64,000 nucleotides of DNA from Acanthococcus lagerstroemiae (Eukaryota > Arthropoda > Insecta > Hemiptera > Eriococcidae), in the NCBI GenBank assembly GCA_031841125.1, contig CM063112.1:65430057-65494056 (forward strand), read 5' to 3'. The notes beneath the pieces were generated by a model that did not search any database, had not been told where the DNA came from, and saw only the letters and a list, made by a program, of their open reading frames with translations. The position numbers were made by a program, and so were the translations under genes. Within the stretch, counting starts at the first letter, position 1. Every line of letters begins with the position of its first letter. Below are positions 24,235-36,900 of this stretch, one piece after another.

Positions 24235-24550
24235 TATATCCAGCAACAAATTTCGAGAAACTCGATAAAGCCAAAACTTCCACGGAGAAAATTCGAAATC
24301 TGCTAGTACTCGATACTTGCACAGAAGAGGCGCTTCCATGAATCAGCAGTCTAATAAATCCTCGATGATACAATTGTTCAATCGGAAGCTTGAAAAATAA
24401 ATTTGCAGTATCACAATTCGGGGGGGGGGGGAAGATTCGAAAGCTTATGAAAAAATGAATTCTCTCACCTATAAACCAGCAAAATTGTTACACCACATAC
24501 TGTTTATATCCAGCGACGTTATTTCAAGAAACTCGGTAAATCCAAAACTT
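24235..24550. repeat. degenerate tandem repeat, family A (third block)
   Basis: The repeat resumes immediately after the LTR target duplication (ATCCAGCAACAAATTTCGAG) and continues for about one unit before family C begins. Confidence 0.65.
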
Positions 24551-25700
24551 TCGCTTGCGAAATCAAACTTCGATCAGATTTAGCGAATCCAAGCATCCAA
24601 TCCAAAATGCACACGACTTTATCGGATTTGAAATTCTTGAACTTGAACGAAGGAGGCAGATCACGGAACAAAGAAGGCAGATCACGACCAGTAATCACAT
24701 GCAACAAACATCCAAAAATATGGCAAACAAAATACCCAATCAAATGACAAACATGGCAACCACATGCAGCAAACATGCAAAAATACGACTATCAATCAAA
24801 AATGTAATAAACCAAATATAACAGTCGAAGGACAGGCAACAGACAATCATTTGGGTACCGAAATTATTAAAAATGCAAAATTGACATAACTCGCCTTACA
24901 GGTGCAAAATCAAAACTCCATCAGACTTAGCGAATCCAAGCATCCAATCCAAAATGCACACGACTTAATCGGATATTCGAAATTCTTGAATGAAGGAGGC
25001 AGATCACGACCAGTAATCACATGCAGCAAACATCCAAAAATATGGCGAATAAAATACATGTAACTGTCAAATGACAAACACAGCAACCACATGCAGCAAA
25101 CATGCAAAAAGACTAAAGGACAGGCCACGGTAATCATTTGGGTACCGAAATTATACATGCAAAATCGACATAACACTGTGATACGGGTGCAAAATCAAAA
25201 CACCATCAGACTTGGCGAATACAAGCAACCAATCCAAAATGCACACATGATCGGATCAGAAATTCTTGAATAATAGAGGCAGATCATGACCAGTGATCAC
25301 ATGCAGCAAACATCCAAAAATATAACGAACAAAAAATATGTGACAGTCAAAAGTCAAGTACGGCAACCACATGCAGCAAACATGCAAAAATATAACGATC
25401 GATCAAATATGTGGTAAAATATAACAGTCAAATGACAGGCAACAACCAAGATAGAACACGACCAGTAACCACATGCAGCAAATATGCAAAAATACGACGA
25501 TCAATCAAATATGTAATAAACCAAACATAACAGTCAGAGGACAGGCAACAGGCAATCATTTGGGTACCAAAATTAAACATGCAAAATCGACATAACTCAC
25601 GGTACGGACGCAAAATCAAACCTCTATCACGACTTGGTAAATCCAAGGATCCAATCCAAAATGCGCGCGACTAGTCCGGATCCGAAATATTACAGAATTT
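24551..25700. repeat. tandem repeat, family C
   Basis: Three to four units of about 300-340 bp. Each contains AATCCAAGCATCCAATCCAA with AATGCACACGAC, GGAGGCAGATCACGACCAGT, ATCACATGCAGCAAACATCC, and ATCATTTGGGTACCGAAATT. Units start near 24585, 24925, 25220 and 25630. It is better conserved than family A. No coding sequence is seen. Confidence 0.75.
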
Positions 25701-28700
25701 TCAAGGATAGATACCTCGTGCTAATGATATTCAAATGTAACTGATGCCGACGAAATTTGAGATTTCTAGAGGAACCGAGCCCAAAAATGTACACCGATTT
25801 TGATTGGCTTTAAATACGGAGTGGGGCAGTGGGATAACAACCGTCCAACCTGAGGCACGTACGTCATAGAAAAAATACCCTTGACTGGACCCGTGTATTG
25901 TAAATAAAATTTCCCAAATTCGTATAACGACAGGTAGAAGGGCGGCGAAGACAATGGTCTAGCTTTCTCACAAGTGACAATGATATATTGATAGCTGAAA
26001 AAGAATCCGTTAGCCGGGAGGGGTACAACCTCATTTCGACAAAGAGCTGAAAACATGTCAACAAAATTTCCGAATCCTGGTTAAGCCGAGGAATTTTGAA
26101 ACTACCTGCTCCAGGCGTGACCTTCACGAGGTATGGAAATAATTCTGGCGTACAGTGTGTCCAAAAAAATCCAGCTCGAAACAAATTCCGCTACTTCATA
26201 CCAAGAACGTATCATTCGGGAAAGGATGGAAATTCTCTCGAACGCAGAAACATTAAAATCAATTGGGAAAATTGGCCTCAGTGGAGAACTTTTTTTTTTT
26301 TTAAATCGGGAAATCAGTGGGCAAATTTCTAAGATCATTAGCTTTTTACTTTTGTTCTATTGGGACACTGCCATTCGTTAGAAAAATCGGGAAAAGGTAA
26401 TTTTTTGAGTTAGCAACGAGCTTCTTGCAATCACTTTTTTCCCCTTTTCTTCCAACAATTTTTTCAGTAATTGACTGCAAAGTGCGTTTGTGTTGTTGAT
26501 GGAAATTTCCACGAAATTTATTCTTCCAATTATCTTTAGGCTCTACTAAAGTCGTCACTGTTAGTAAGTGTACAATGTGCTCTGTCTGTGTCATGTGTGT
26601 GTGTGTGTGGTCCACCGCGCCGGTGTTAATAATACGCGTACGTACCTAGTACCTACGTATCTACTCGTCGCTTATACTCGTAGATTGCATACACATACGA
26701 GTACATACACACCTGATATATTATGGAGAAGAATTCGTGAGGGAGGAAAGAGGTACAAAAGAAACAGTAGGACGACAACCTTATACATATTATAATATAC
26801 TCGTACATAGCCCTTATAATAGTTACAACCATTCAATTCGGTTCATTGCGCCCTTGAAGTACATATAATGGCAATTGTGAGTTTTGATTCTTTACCCTTC
26901 ATATTTATGTTGATTAGGAGACCAATTTGAAGAACTTTATGAAGCAAATCTTTACTGGAGATTTTTTCCAACTCGAATTCTAATTTTCTTGTTCAGCCTC
27001 AGGGGGTAGGGAGAGGTGCTCGTATGGAATCGCAGTTCCATTTATTTATGTCATCTCATTGAAAAATTAACCGTTATAAAGTACACGACTCAACAGATAG
27101 TATAATAAAAATTGTGTCGCGTTTCGGGCCAGCAGGGGCCAGCGAGACGCGCTTTCCGATGAAGTGTGAGCACTGGAGTCGAAGTCGCGATGAAGGGCGA
27201 CCTCACGGGGCACATTGCGGGAGCGTAAGCTCCAAAACGTGGACATATTCGATAACGAGTAAAAATCACGACAAGAGGGTTGGGGAGAGATAAGTATATT
27301 TTATGCTTCACTTTACACAACACTAAGATGCGCGAACGGCAACTAATTTTATAAATTACAAGTTAAGAATGCGCAAACTGTCGCGGACGACGGCGGAAAT
27401 AGTGGTAAACAACGGGTAAAATATACATACGCGAGGGGGAGCGCAAATGCTCCCTAGTTACGGTCGAGACGCTGTTACTCCCTACAGATGATTGCAACGA
27501 GGGGACAGTGGAAGAAGGACTCGGGGGGGGGGGACTGGTTTCCAGACCACACGCCGAAGTAGCAGAAAGAAGGAATAGCAGAGCGAAGCAAGAAAGCGGT
27601 AAAGCAGTAATAGCTTGTCGCAAGAAGCTTGCCCGAGTTGGCTACGACTACCCTTAGTTTCTCCGGGTAGTTAAATATGCAGGAACTACCTACCGACTTC
27701 ATCTGCGAGTAGCTAACGAACCACCTTCGTGGTACAAAGCTGTTTCATGCGACACAAAAACGTTCTCTCAATAGCCGAAACGCGAGACCCGGTTTTGTGA
27801 CGCGGCGCTCGTGAAGTATTTACTCGCCCGAGTTAACAGAGTACGCGCGTGCGTAACAATTGTAATAATAATAATAAATAATAATAATAATAATCCTCGG
27901 TTGGATATTGAAGGTAAAGAAAAAGAAGGAATATGAACTCGACGATAAGTGTGTACCTAGGTAGGTGAACGTACCGTCGAACCGGAACGGTATGAATGCA
28001 AAGGAATAGCTCGATATTTCGAAATCGCGAGGAAACACCCAAATGATAGTCCACCCAGTACTCGTATCGTCGATAGAGGAAAATAATAACAAAAGGAACA
28101 TTCGAATGTGTCATGTCGCTGAGTCAACGCCAAAGAAGAACATTCTCGTAAAATATTTGCGCTATCCATACATACTCGTAGGTTATATCTATAAGCGTGG
28201 TTGACATGGAAAATTAGAGAATAAACATTCTCTGTTCGCCTTGATTAAGGCCTGTACTGTAGATGACATACGAGTGCTTTTTTTTTTTTACAAAAATGTA
28301 CGCTTGTCGTCGATTTGCGAAATAATAATTTACCTACGTACGAAAAAGTAACGCTGCACTGTTGCGCGTTCTCATATGAAAAGATGAAAATCAAAAGTGA
28401 CATTATCCGCCAGAAAACTTTTACAAGAACTGAGAAAAACTGATGGGAATGTTGCGCGCGTCCCGGTGCCGTTCCTCCTGCCAATATGGTAGTCAGGCAA
28501 TCCACAAAACGTACGTGACGAGTATTCCGTATGTTCCGCCATGTACACGGAAACTGTAGAGATATGAATTTTGGATAATGTCAGTTTGACTCCAAACAGA
28601 CTGAAAAAAGCGAAAATCGGTTCCTGTCGTCCACAGTTCTGGTGAAAAATAACATTTAAAGAAATCTCTGGGAAAAAATTGGTCTCCGTGGTGTCTTCAT

Positions 28701-31700
28701 CCCTCTGCCATTATCCTGTGCACTCGTCATTCTATTTTAATTTTAGTCCTCGGGTTTCGACGAATTCGTTTATTGAGCAGCAGTCGTTTTCTCCAAGAGT
28801 TCCGTTTCCTTCCTCGCAACCATCAGATCTTGCTATAATTTTGTATGTGTGTGCGAGTCCGATTCTTTCTACTCGTATAAAATTTCCAATTTCATCCTAA
28901 TTCAGGACATTCGATCGGCGATTCGATCGCCGCGGCAGACGGTTTCTGCGACTCGCTCGTAACGCTGGCTAAGTTCGTGCTTCGTCTCGCAGTTCTTGCG
29001 GATATCTCTTGTCACCTCGTCCAGTCTAGAAACTCTGCTCCCTAGCTGCCTCTTACTACACTCCTATACTGCATTGTTTCCTACTTTATACATATACCTA
29101 CCATTACCGCCTTTTCCTGCTCTCGCGCCTTCTCTTTAGCCTATATATTATACTTCTCGTAAGGACTTACGATCTGCTCGTTTTTACGCGTTCCTGATGA
29201 TTTGGTTACCGGTAGGTTGCGAATGAATCTCTCAAGTAACTGGTGACTACACACCTGAAGGTTCGTTTCAAAAAGGTTGTAACTCCCTACAGAGTCCCCC
29301 TCCCCCCGGACGCTGTCGGTACCGTTTCAGTCGCGCGTGTACCTGATTTGGCTGCCGCCAGGTTGAGAACGAAGCTTATTGATGGTCGATTGCTACCTTT
29401 CTGCCGGTAGTAGCCATCGACACTTCCAGGGATAGGCTATCCCCCTGGTCGAATTCTCGTTCCCAATTTCCACTGTATACCTAACCAGATTTGCGAAGGG
29501 TGAAATTAGTTGGATCGACCGGTCATCGATACCACCTATACGGCACCCCGTGATCTGTCGCGAACTCTCCGTGCTGTCCGTGCCGTCAGTTCAAAAAACA
29601 ATTCATCGATAATTATTTCCGTTAACATCGTTTTTGTTTCTTTAATCTTAAGTTCCACGTCGTATTTCTGCGCCTTAACGTTCAGTGTGCAATGACGACA
29701 CACTTTGTCGTCCTAAATTTCTCGATTTGCAAACGAACTGTCCGAATGCCTCCGCAGGTAGAACGCGCGGCCTAATTAATATACACACTAGCGAACCTGT
29801 GTCGACTGCATCCATCTTGTCCTCCGCTTCCGTCCGAAACCAATTCTTTAACATCAGAGGATGCGATGATTGCACGACCCGGCTTACCTATTATCCCTCG
29901 GCCATTAGCCCCGGTATTCTTTCTGTCTTTTCGGTTTCTTTTCTCCCGATATCGGCGAGCTCGGTCATCGAACCGCAGCCGCGTTTCTAAAGCGTTCCGT
30001 TTTTTCCCAGCGAATCCCCAGATCCTGCGACCCGAAAAGACGCCGTGCATCCCAATAAATTCTCCGATTCCACCTTGTATGCTGAGCCGCCTTTCTTATC
30101 CTTACTTTTTTCGTTGACGAGCGAACGCGTCGCGGGTGACGATCGAGGCTGCCTGCGACAAAGTTCGATGTTGCACGACGAATGATACGGTAGATAGTAA
30201 AATATAAAAATGGCGGCTTAGTGTACTCGGCGGGTTTGTAGTGCTCTACCAGGGCGAAAGTAGTATCCTTCAAATACGTGAGCCTAAAGCAGTTCGTTAC
30301 GGAGTAGGATAGAAAGAACAGAGTACCATTTTGGTAGACACGGCAGGCCAGTAGGTAGGTACGTATTATACTTACTACGATAGGTGTAGGTGTAGGCGTA
30401 AGTATGTAAGCGCTCGAAGATATATTCTGCGTATGTATAGAGGCATACAAATACAGAGTACACCTTCGTATCGTTTAGGTAAGCACACGAGATAATACCG
30501 ACGACGATGAGGACGAGGAGAACGACCCATGGGGGCCTTTAGTCACGTGATCTCTGCTTCACACATACATCATTCGTGTTGACAAGACTTAACTAAAAAC
30601 GTGACGCCCCGCGAGCGTTTTCTCGTCTTCTGGGGAAACTTTCTGAACGTAATGGAACGGCAGTTTAATTATATTAATAAACTTTGTATCTACCGAACGT
30701 TTTCCACGTCTGCATCCCTCCTCTCTTCCTTTTTATTCGCCTTCGCCTTCGTCGTCATTGTCTCTTCGTCGCTCTCCTTTTATTTCTTTTCGACGTGTCT
30801 TATAATAATATGACACCGATGCGCGAAGTGGCGAAGTGGTGCGGTACTGTATGCTTTGGTGGCTGTACAGCTCTGTTTAGTTCATCAGTATCCGTACCTA
30901 CACTGTACACGTTCACCGGTACACGTCCCAGTTGTAGTAATTACCAACTCTACCCCATTATGGCGAACTGCGATGCCTACGCCGGCGCCATGGCAGTTTC
31001 GTACCGAACTGGGAAGACACTCTAGGACAGGGAGGGGATGGCACTTTCCTTCCTGTTATAACTGCTCCTTCCCACCCGTCCGCCCCAGATCAACGCGTAA
31101 ATTTTGATTTTTCTCACGGCACCTGTCAGTTAAATTGCGGTACCTACACTGATGTCCGTAAGAATGGATGGACCATTGCTGGCAAATGGAATACTCATTT
31201 AATTAGCGATGTGAGGAATGAGCGCCAGCAGGATCGCTAGTGTAGCGCAAGAATCCAACGTAATACTCGTATGTGTCTCAAGAGAGGAATCTGTTGGCAC
31301 GTAACTACATTTGTTTTCAGACAGTTTTTTAATGTCTGTAATTTTCGATAGTTGATCTTGAAATTTTTGAAGAGTTCAGGAAAGTTGGGTGCTACCCAAA
31401 ATTCTACAATACGTTTTTCAGAGTCTCGCCGCTGTGACGTTTTCAAGGTTGTGTTTTACGCGTCTGCCTGATCTCCATATACTCGTAGGTTGAAATAAGA
31501 TGAGATGCCTATATTTTCTATACATGGTATATCATCGTTCGCCACTAGCTCGTAATGTTATTACTAACTTAAATTGTGAAAATATTAAGTGGGGGCTTCC
31601 AAAGTTACAACTCCTGGTAGGTACTTGATTTCTTCCATTCACGCTAATTCACTTTCTCATTTGTTTTGTTTGGCATGCTCGAGTTTATTTTCGAATTTTT

Positions 31701-32030
31701 CAGAAGTGAGTTTCCGTAAACTACAATAGCGAATTTTTTCCGTAATTTGTTTCGAGTTTATTTTCTGCGAACAAACTTGTAAATTTAACGAGATCTAAAT
31801 TTATTTCCGCCCCTAATTTTTCAATATACTATTATTCCTTCCTTTGATATGTATACAACCACGATGTTGTCTGAAAAGCCAAGAAGCTTTCCATTTATAG
31901 CTGCATGTTACCCAACACGTTCACAAATATTGTGAAAATGAACAGCTCGAGCTAACATCCTTGGGTGTACCTCTTTGGATGGCCTAGGGCTCCGCTTAAC
32001 TTGCCTCCGTATTTGCCTACCGTTATGATG
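25701..32030. other. gene-free stretch with overlapping uninformative frames
   Basis: No gene is supported. It contains a (TG)n tract at 26594-26609 and an (AAT)n tract at 27862-27894. A GC-richer stretch at 29670-30120 has overlapping open frames of 80-160 codons on both strands. I see no domain in them, and opposed long frames suggest composition rather than coding. The stretch 28880-29480 shows internal echoes (CTGATTTGG, GGTAGGTTG, GAATGAA) that may be an old element. Confidence 0.4.
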
Positions 32031-32035
32031 CTATT

Positions 32036-32136
32036 ATACCCGCATTCTGGCGAAGCACCTACGTAATACCAATTTCTTCAGTTTTGCAAGCAGTTTCTTA
32101 TGGTTAATAGTGTCGAAAAACTTCCCTAATGTCTAT
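32036..32136 (-). pseudogene. LINE reverse-transcriptase fragment (motif A region)
   Basis: On the minus strand a short frame reads FFDTINHKKLLAKLKKLVL before two stops. This matches the segment around the first catalytic aspartate of non-LTR reverse transcriptases (usually SKAFD.VNH..LL.KL). It is about 100 bp, has no neighbours of the same element, and abuts the plus-strand LINE below. Confidence 0.55.
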
Positions 32137-32144
32137 TAAGAGGA

Positions 32145-33900
32145 TGATGTGATAAGGATAATAATGTCTTTAAAGCCATACGCACAAGCAGGAGAAGATA
32201 GAATCCCCACAAAAATAATAAGAGAAAACTGTTATAAATTAGTAACTCCAATAAAACATATAATTAATCTCAGTCTGAAAACAGGAAAATTCCCGGAAAT
32301 ATATAAATTAGCCATTCTAAGACTAATTTACAAAGAAGGCGATACTCAAGACGTAAACAACTACAGACCAATTTCACTACTTTCAACAGCCTCAAAAATA
32401 TTAGAGAAGGCAGTAAAGTTTCAACTAAACAAATTTTTGGAAAAAACCGAATTCTTTTCAAACAATCAATTGGGATTCAGGAATAATATGGGAACAGAAG
32501 AAGCTATCAATAACCTGCACATCAAAATATCCACATATTTAGATGAAAACAAAAAATGTCTAGCGATCTTTCAAGACCTTTCTAAAGCATTTGATCTAGT
32601 GAATCATCAAAAACTAATTGGAAAAATTGAAAGAGCAGGCTGTGAGGGCAAAGTACTAAGTTGGGTCACCTCATACTTGGAAAATAGGAAACAAAAAGTA
32701 AGAATAGGAACAACAGAAAGCGAGATCCTCACACTAAAAGGAGGCACGCCACAAGGTTCGGCCTTGCCACCGTTACTCTTCCTAATTTATATTAATGACT
32801 TGACTGAAATTAACATAGAGGGAGAAATAATTTCATAATATGCAGATGACACCGTCATAATAGAAAAAGGAGATAGCTGGGAAGAAACCAGGGGAAAAGC
32901 CGAAAAAGATATTAGAAAAGTAATAACCTGGCTGAATGATAATGAACTGATACTGAACCAAAAAAAAACTAAATCAGTACAATTTGCACTAAAAAATAAG
33001 AAAAATAACGAGGAAGTAGATATTAACGTTCATACAAATCAGTGTAATAGAAATGATAAATGTTTTCAATTAAACAATAATTGCCAGCAAATAAATACCG
33101 TCGACTCTATGAAATATTCAGGGATAAATAATAGATAAAAATCTAAATTGGAAACAACAAGGCAAATATTTAGCAAAAAAACTATTAAAGTCTATTTTTA
33201 TTGCAATTCAATTCAGGAACATAATCTCTCAAGAAGTAAAGCGCATTCTTTACACAGCGATAGTGCAATCAAAAATACAGTACGGAATATCAAGCTGGGG
33301 GGCAGCCTATAAAATTAATTTAAAACCAGTTACAGTTAACCAAAAAAAATTCTTGAAAATACTTTATAAAAAACCAAAAAGATTTAGCTCAGTACAACTT
33401 TTTGAGGAAACAAAGGCGCTAACTTTGGAAAAACTACATGAAATAAGTGCAATAAAATACGTGAAAAAACATAATTTACTAACGAAATACAGCAAAACTA
33501 ACACTAGACTGACGAGGAACACACAATTTACAGTAACATTACCAAAAATAAAAACTAACATCGGTAAAACAAACAGCATTTACATTGGACTCAAAAACTT
33601 TAACAAACTTGATCAGCAGAATAGGGAAAAAATAATATAAACTAACAACAGAACTTACAAAACTTTGATACGAAATGCAGTTACTAATACAACTACTAAT
33701 TACAGAAACAGAAAACAGCGCAGCATACAGTCCGACTAATAACAACCGCAATATGTGTAACTATTGTAAAGAGTAAGTATTGCACTAACTAAAGGAATTG
33801 TAGGAAGAAAAAAAGAAGGGGGAAAAAATGTAATTTAGTGCCGTTGCTAAACACGAGCCTAGCTCAGTTGGCAACGAAATAAACCATTTTCAATTCAATT
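32145..33900 (+). pseudogene. degenerate Jockey/CR1-type LINE, reverse-transcriptase region to 3' end
   Basis: The RT domain is recognisable in order. There is a GEDRIP-like start, NYRPISLL (about 32359-32382), DLSKAFD with the first catalytic Asp (32575-32595), GGTPQGS (32740-32760), LLFLIYINDL, and YADD (32839-32850). Then follow the thumb and ISSWGAAYK (about 33280). A TAA stop at 32836-32838 sits immediately before YADD. A frame change lies near 33125. Coding then continues to TAA at 33640. The 5' half (endonuclease) is absent. The non-coding tail ends AATAAACCATTTTCAATTCAATT near 33900. The plus strand is markedly A-rich compared with its surroundings, as is usual for LINEs. The element is inactive. 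The clade is by eye only; Jockey, CR1 and related groups are all possible. Confidence 0.85.
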
Positions 33901-36900
33901 TATAGGCTTGTAGTGTGAATTTCTGCTTCTTTTCCTTGGTTAATTATCTTGGTGCGGTGTGTTAGAATTTCTATAGTAACCCTTCCATCTATACAAATCC
34001 ATTGCATTCTCAGAAAGAGATTCTACTATATTAAGAGGATTCGCTATTCTCTGAAATAGGTATTTTTGATACTGTAGAAAGGACCCAGTTAGGTTTATAG
34101 TTTTCCGCAAGAGTTCAATCATAATTTCTGTGTAATATACAGGTGCCCCCTTTCGCAATCTCGAGCTCATTAGGGTACATTCCAACGGTGACAGACTCGT
34201 TTAAACAATGCCTGAGAATCGGAGCAATTTATTTGAGTGCACTTCATAGAGCAGAAGTCGGTATCTCATATAACGATTCAAATTGTTTGGCAGATTTTAT
34301 GGCTCGTTCAGAAGGAATTGACCGTGCACGGAGCAACCCCAGGTCATTTTGCGCAACGTATTCATTATGATTTCTCGTCTATATTCGTATTGACACGGTA
34401 CCTACCTACAACGTTTCATCTGTGCGAGAGAAAAATAAAATGAATACACGAAAAAAAGAAAGAAAGAAAGAAAAAAAGCGAGAGAGATTTACTTGGGGCG
34501 TTTCAAAAAGTTAGTAGAGTTCTACTGTAATTTTCAAAAGCTTCGCCACGAAAATATCTTGGGCCGAGATTACATATCGTACTTAGATAGCTTTAATAAA
34601 ATTGGTTGGCTTTTAAAGGCGACACTAAAGCAAAAAGCGATGCGACTCCGTGTGGTGAGGAGGAGTAGAATGCGGTGCAGCGCGATGGTGACTGCTGGGG
34701 TGGTACGGCGATAGTGACTTTTATCTTCCTACGTGCGTTTCTTGGCGCTTGATTCGCTACAGCGTAAAGATGAGTAGGCACTAACCCCGAGCCAATACTA
34801 ACACTAACGCAGTACTTCATAGTAAAAATACGTATATGTACACATACACATATACATACCTATACGTAGATATATGTGTAGAAGTATATATACATAGTAT
34901 ACATAGAGAGTGTAGGTATTGTGGTGTACTGGTATAGATTGGTGTAAGTATAACACGCCACACAAAGAATACACCCGTGGCAGTATTACGACGACGACGA
35001 CGACGACGACGACGCCGACGAACGTGAGGTAGGTATTGTGTGCTTTGTGGGCTCGTACCTAATTCGGCGTACTCGGACAGTGTACCGCACTGTACACTTC
35101 GCTCCTCCTTCATTTTCGACTTTTACACAATCGCTAGCTCGTTCTTTACTTTACTCGGTTCGACTTTACTTTACCACTTCTTACCTTATTACGTTATTAT
35201 GTATAGCCATCAGCGGCTACAGCGTCGAGATCCGCAGTCATACAGTTCTCCATTCATCGCCAGTTTCATCGGTGCTGTTTCAATACTCTCTTACGCACTC
35301 CCTCCCCATTAGTTCTTTCTCACTCATTCGTTTGTTCATTCGTTCGCTATCTCGCTCGCTAATAAACGCGCCAATATCCCGAAGCCGATAAATTATTTAC
35401 CTTTGCGCGCTAACAAACGTGACGAGAAGATACGGTGCGATGCGGTGCGTGGTTCCGCATCGCCGAATCAATCGTCTTTTTAGCGAACGTATACCTATGT
35501 ACGTATTTCAAAATAACAGTTGAATTAATATTACACGCGGTTGGTAGCGAAATAGGTACAAATAGAAGCAGCGGGTATAAAAACTGCGAAGCGATGAATA
35601 AGGACCCCGGAGAAACGAGACAAGTAATTCTGCGAGGGCAGATCACGGTTACCGCGAAACGTTGTCTGCACCTCTGCGCGACGTTGAATATGCCCGTACA
35701 CACTTACGACCGAAAAGAAAACTGTCGTGAACGTTTTTGTATTATTTTATTATTATTTTTTTTTCTTAGTCGCACTTTTCCGAATTGGACAGCGTGGATG
35801 TCGAAATTCGGTCGATGCTTACAAGCGAAAAGAATGAGTCGAAATTCGAGAGATCTGGATCAAAAAATAAAAACGACGCGGGGTTTTCGAGGTGATCGAT
35901 CATTACCTGATGCTGTCACGAAATGAGATGAGCCGAGAATATTTCTGGCCGTTGTACCTATTTCTCGTGTTGTCGGGATCAACTCAACGGCCAAGTCTCC
36001 CCAATCTCGGCGTTTCTCGCTCCGCAGAATTTCTTGTATAAAGTCACCGTTATCTCGTTTAGACGGCTCATTTCAGAGAACTAACAATAACGATAACTGG
36101 TCTGACGATGTCAGTACTACACGACTCAGATGCACTGGCACTGCACCGCACCGCACCGTGACGGTCTGGAGAATTCGTGCTTGAAATACGGATGGTAAGT
36201 TACGACGGTAATTTTGAAAGATTAAACTGCACGGAACTGAGAGCGACTTTACGGCGATGAAAAATCACCGGGCGGTCGAGCATTGCAGCTACACGCTACA
36301 TCCCTCAACAGCAATCACTTACAGTTAGCGAACAAACGTAATTTTACTCCGTTGTTGCTCGTTGTGTCCTGCCGTACTTGTGCACGAACTCAGCGAGTAA
36401 CAAATCGCCGAGTTACTCCGCGCTGTGCTCTGCCTTACCACGCCCTGCCATGCCCAAATACTCGTACCTATGCCGCCGGCCTGGTATAGTTTAACGGCTC
36501 GGAGCAGAGTAGCGACGTTACAGCACGCGAACCGTTTTTTCTTCAGTCGACGCTTCTGTCCTCCGCTCGTATCTGTCATACCGTGCGGTACGGTGCCGTG
36601 CCGTGCCCATGCGTGATACGAAAACCCTTAACTCCCGCGTTTTAAGCCTTTGTTGTAGCGTTCTAGGTTGGTAGGATTGTAGTACAGCAGCAATCACCTT
36701 ACCCGTTATACACTTACTTCATACGTACGTAGTACAGGTGTACACGTATTATTGACTCGTAAGTTATCTGAGTAGACGTACGTATCTACACATATCTACC
36801 TAAGTACTCGTAGATAACATTCGGATGCACTCTTACGCGTGATAACGATACGCAGTCAAACATGGGCCGTATCTATGTCGAAAATCTACCGCGCTTTGCT

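Noticed and set aside
26130..26180. ACAGTGTGTCCAAAAAAATCC, reminiscent of a mariner end
   Set aside because: No matching inverted partner was found within a plausible distance.
29670..30450. Long overlapping frames on both strands, possibly a gag-like protein
   Set aside because: No zinc knuckle or other motif is seen; opposing long frames in GC-rich sequence are common by chance.
33940..34443. Continuation of the LINE beyond 33900
   Set aside because: The tail TTCAATTCAATT ends the element, and frames beyond it show no RT or RNase H motifs.
35435..35926. 163-codon plus-strand frame
   Set aside because: No recognisable domain, no repeat relatives, no supportable splice structure, and composition like the surroundings.
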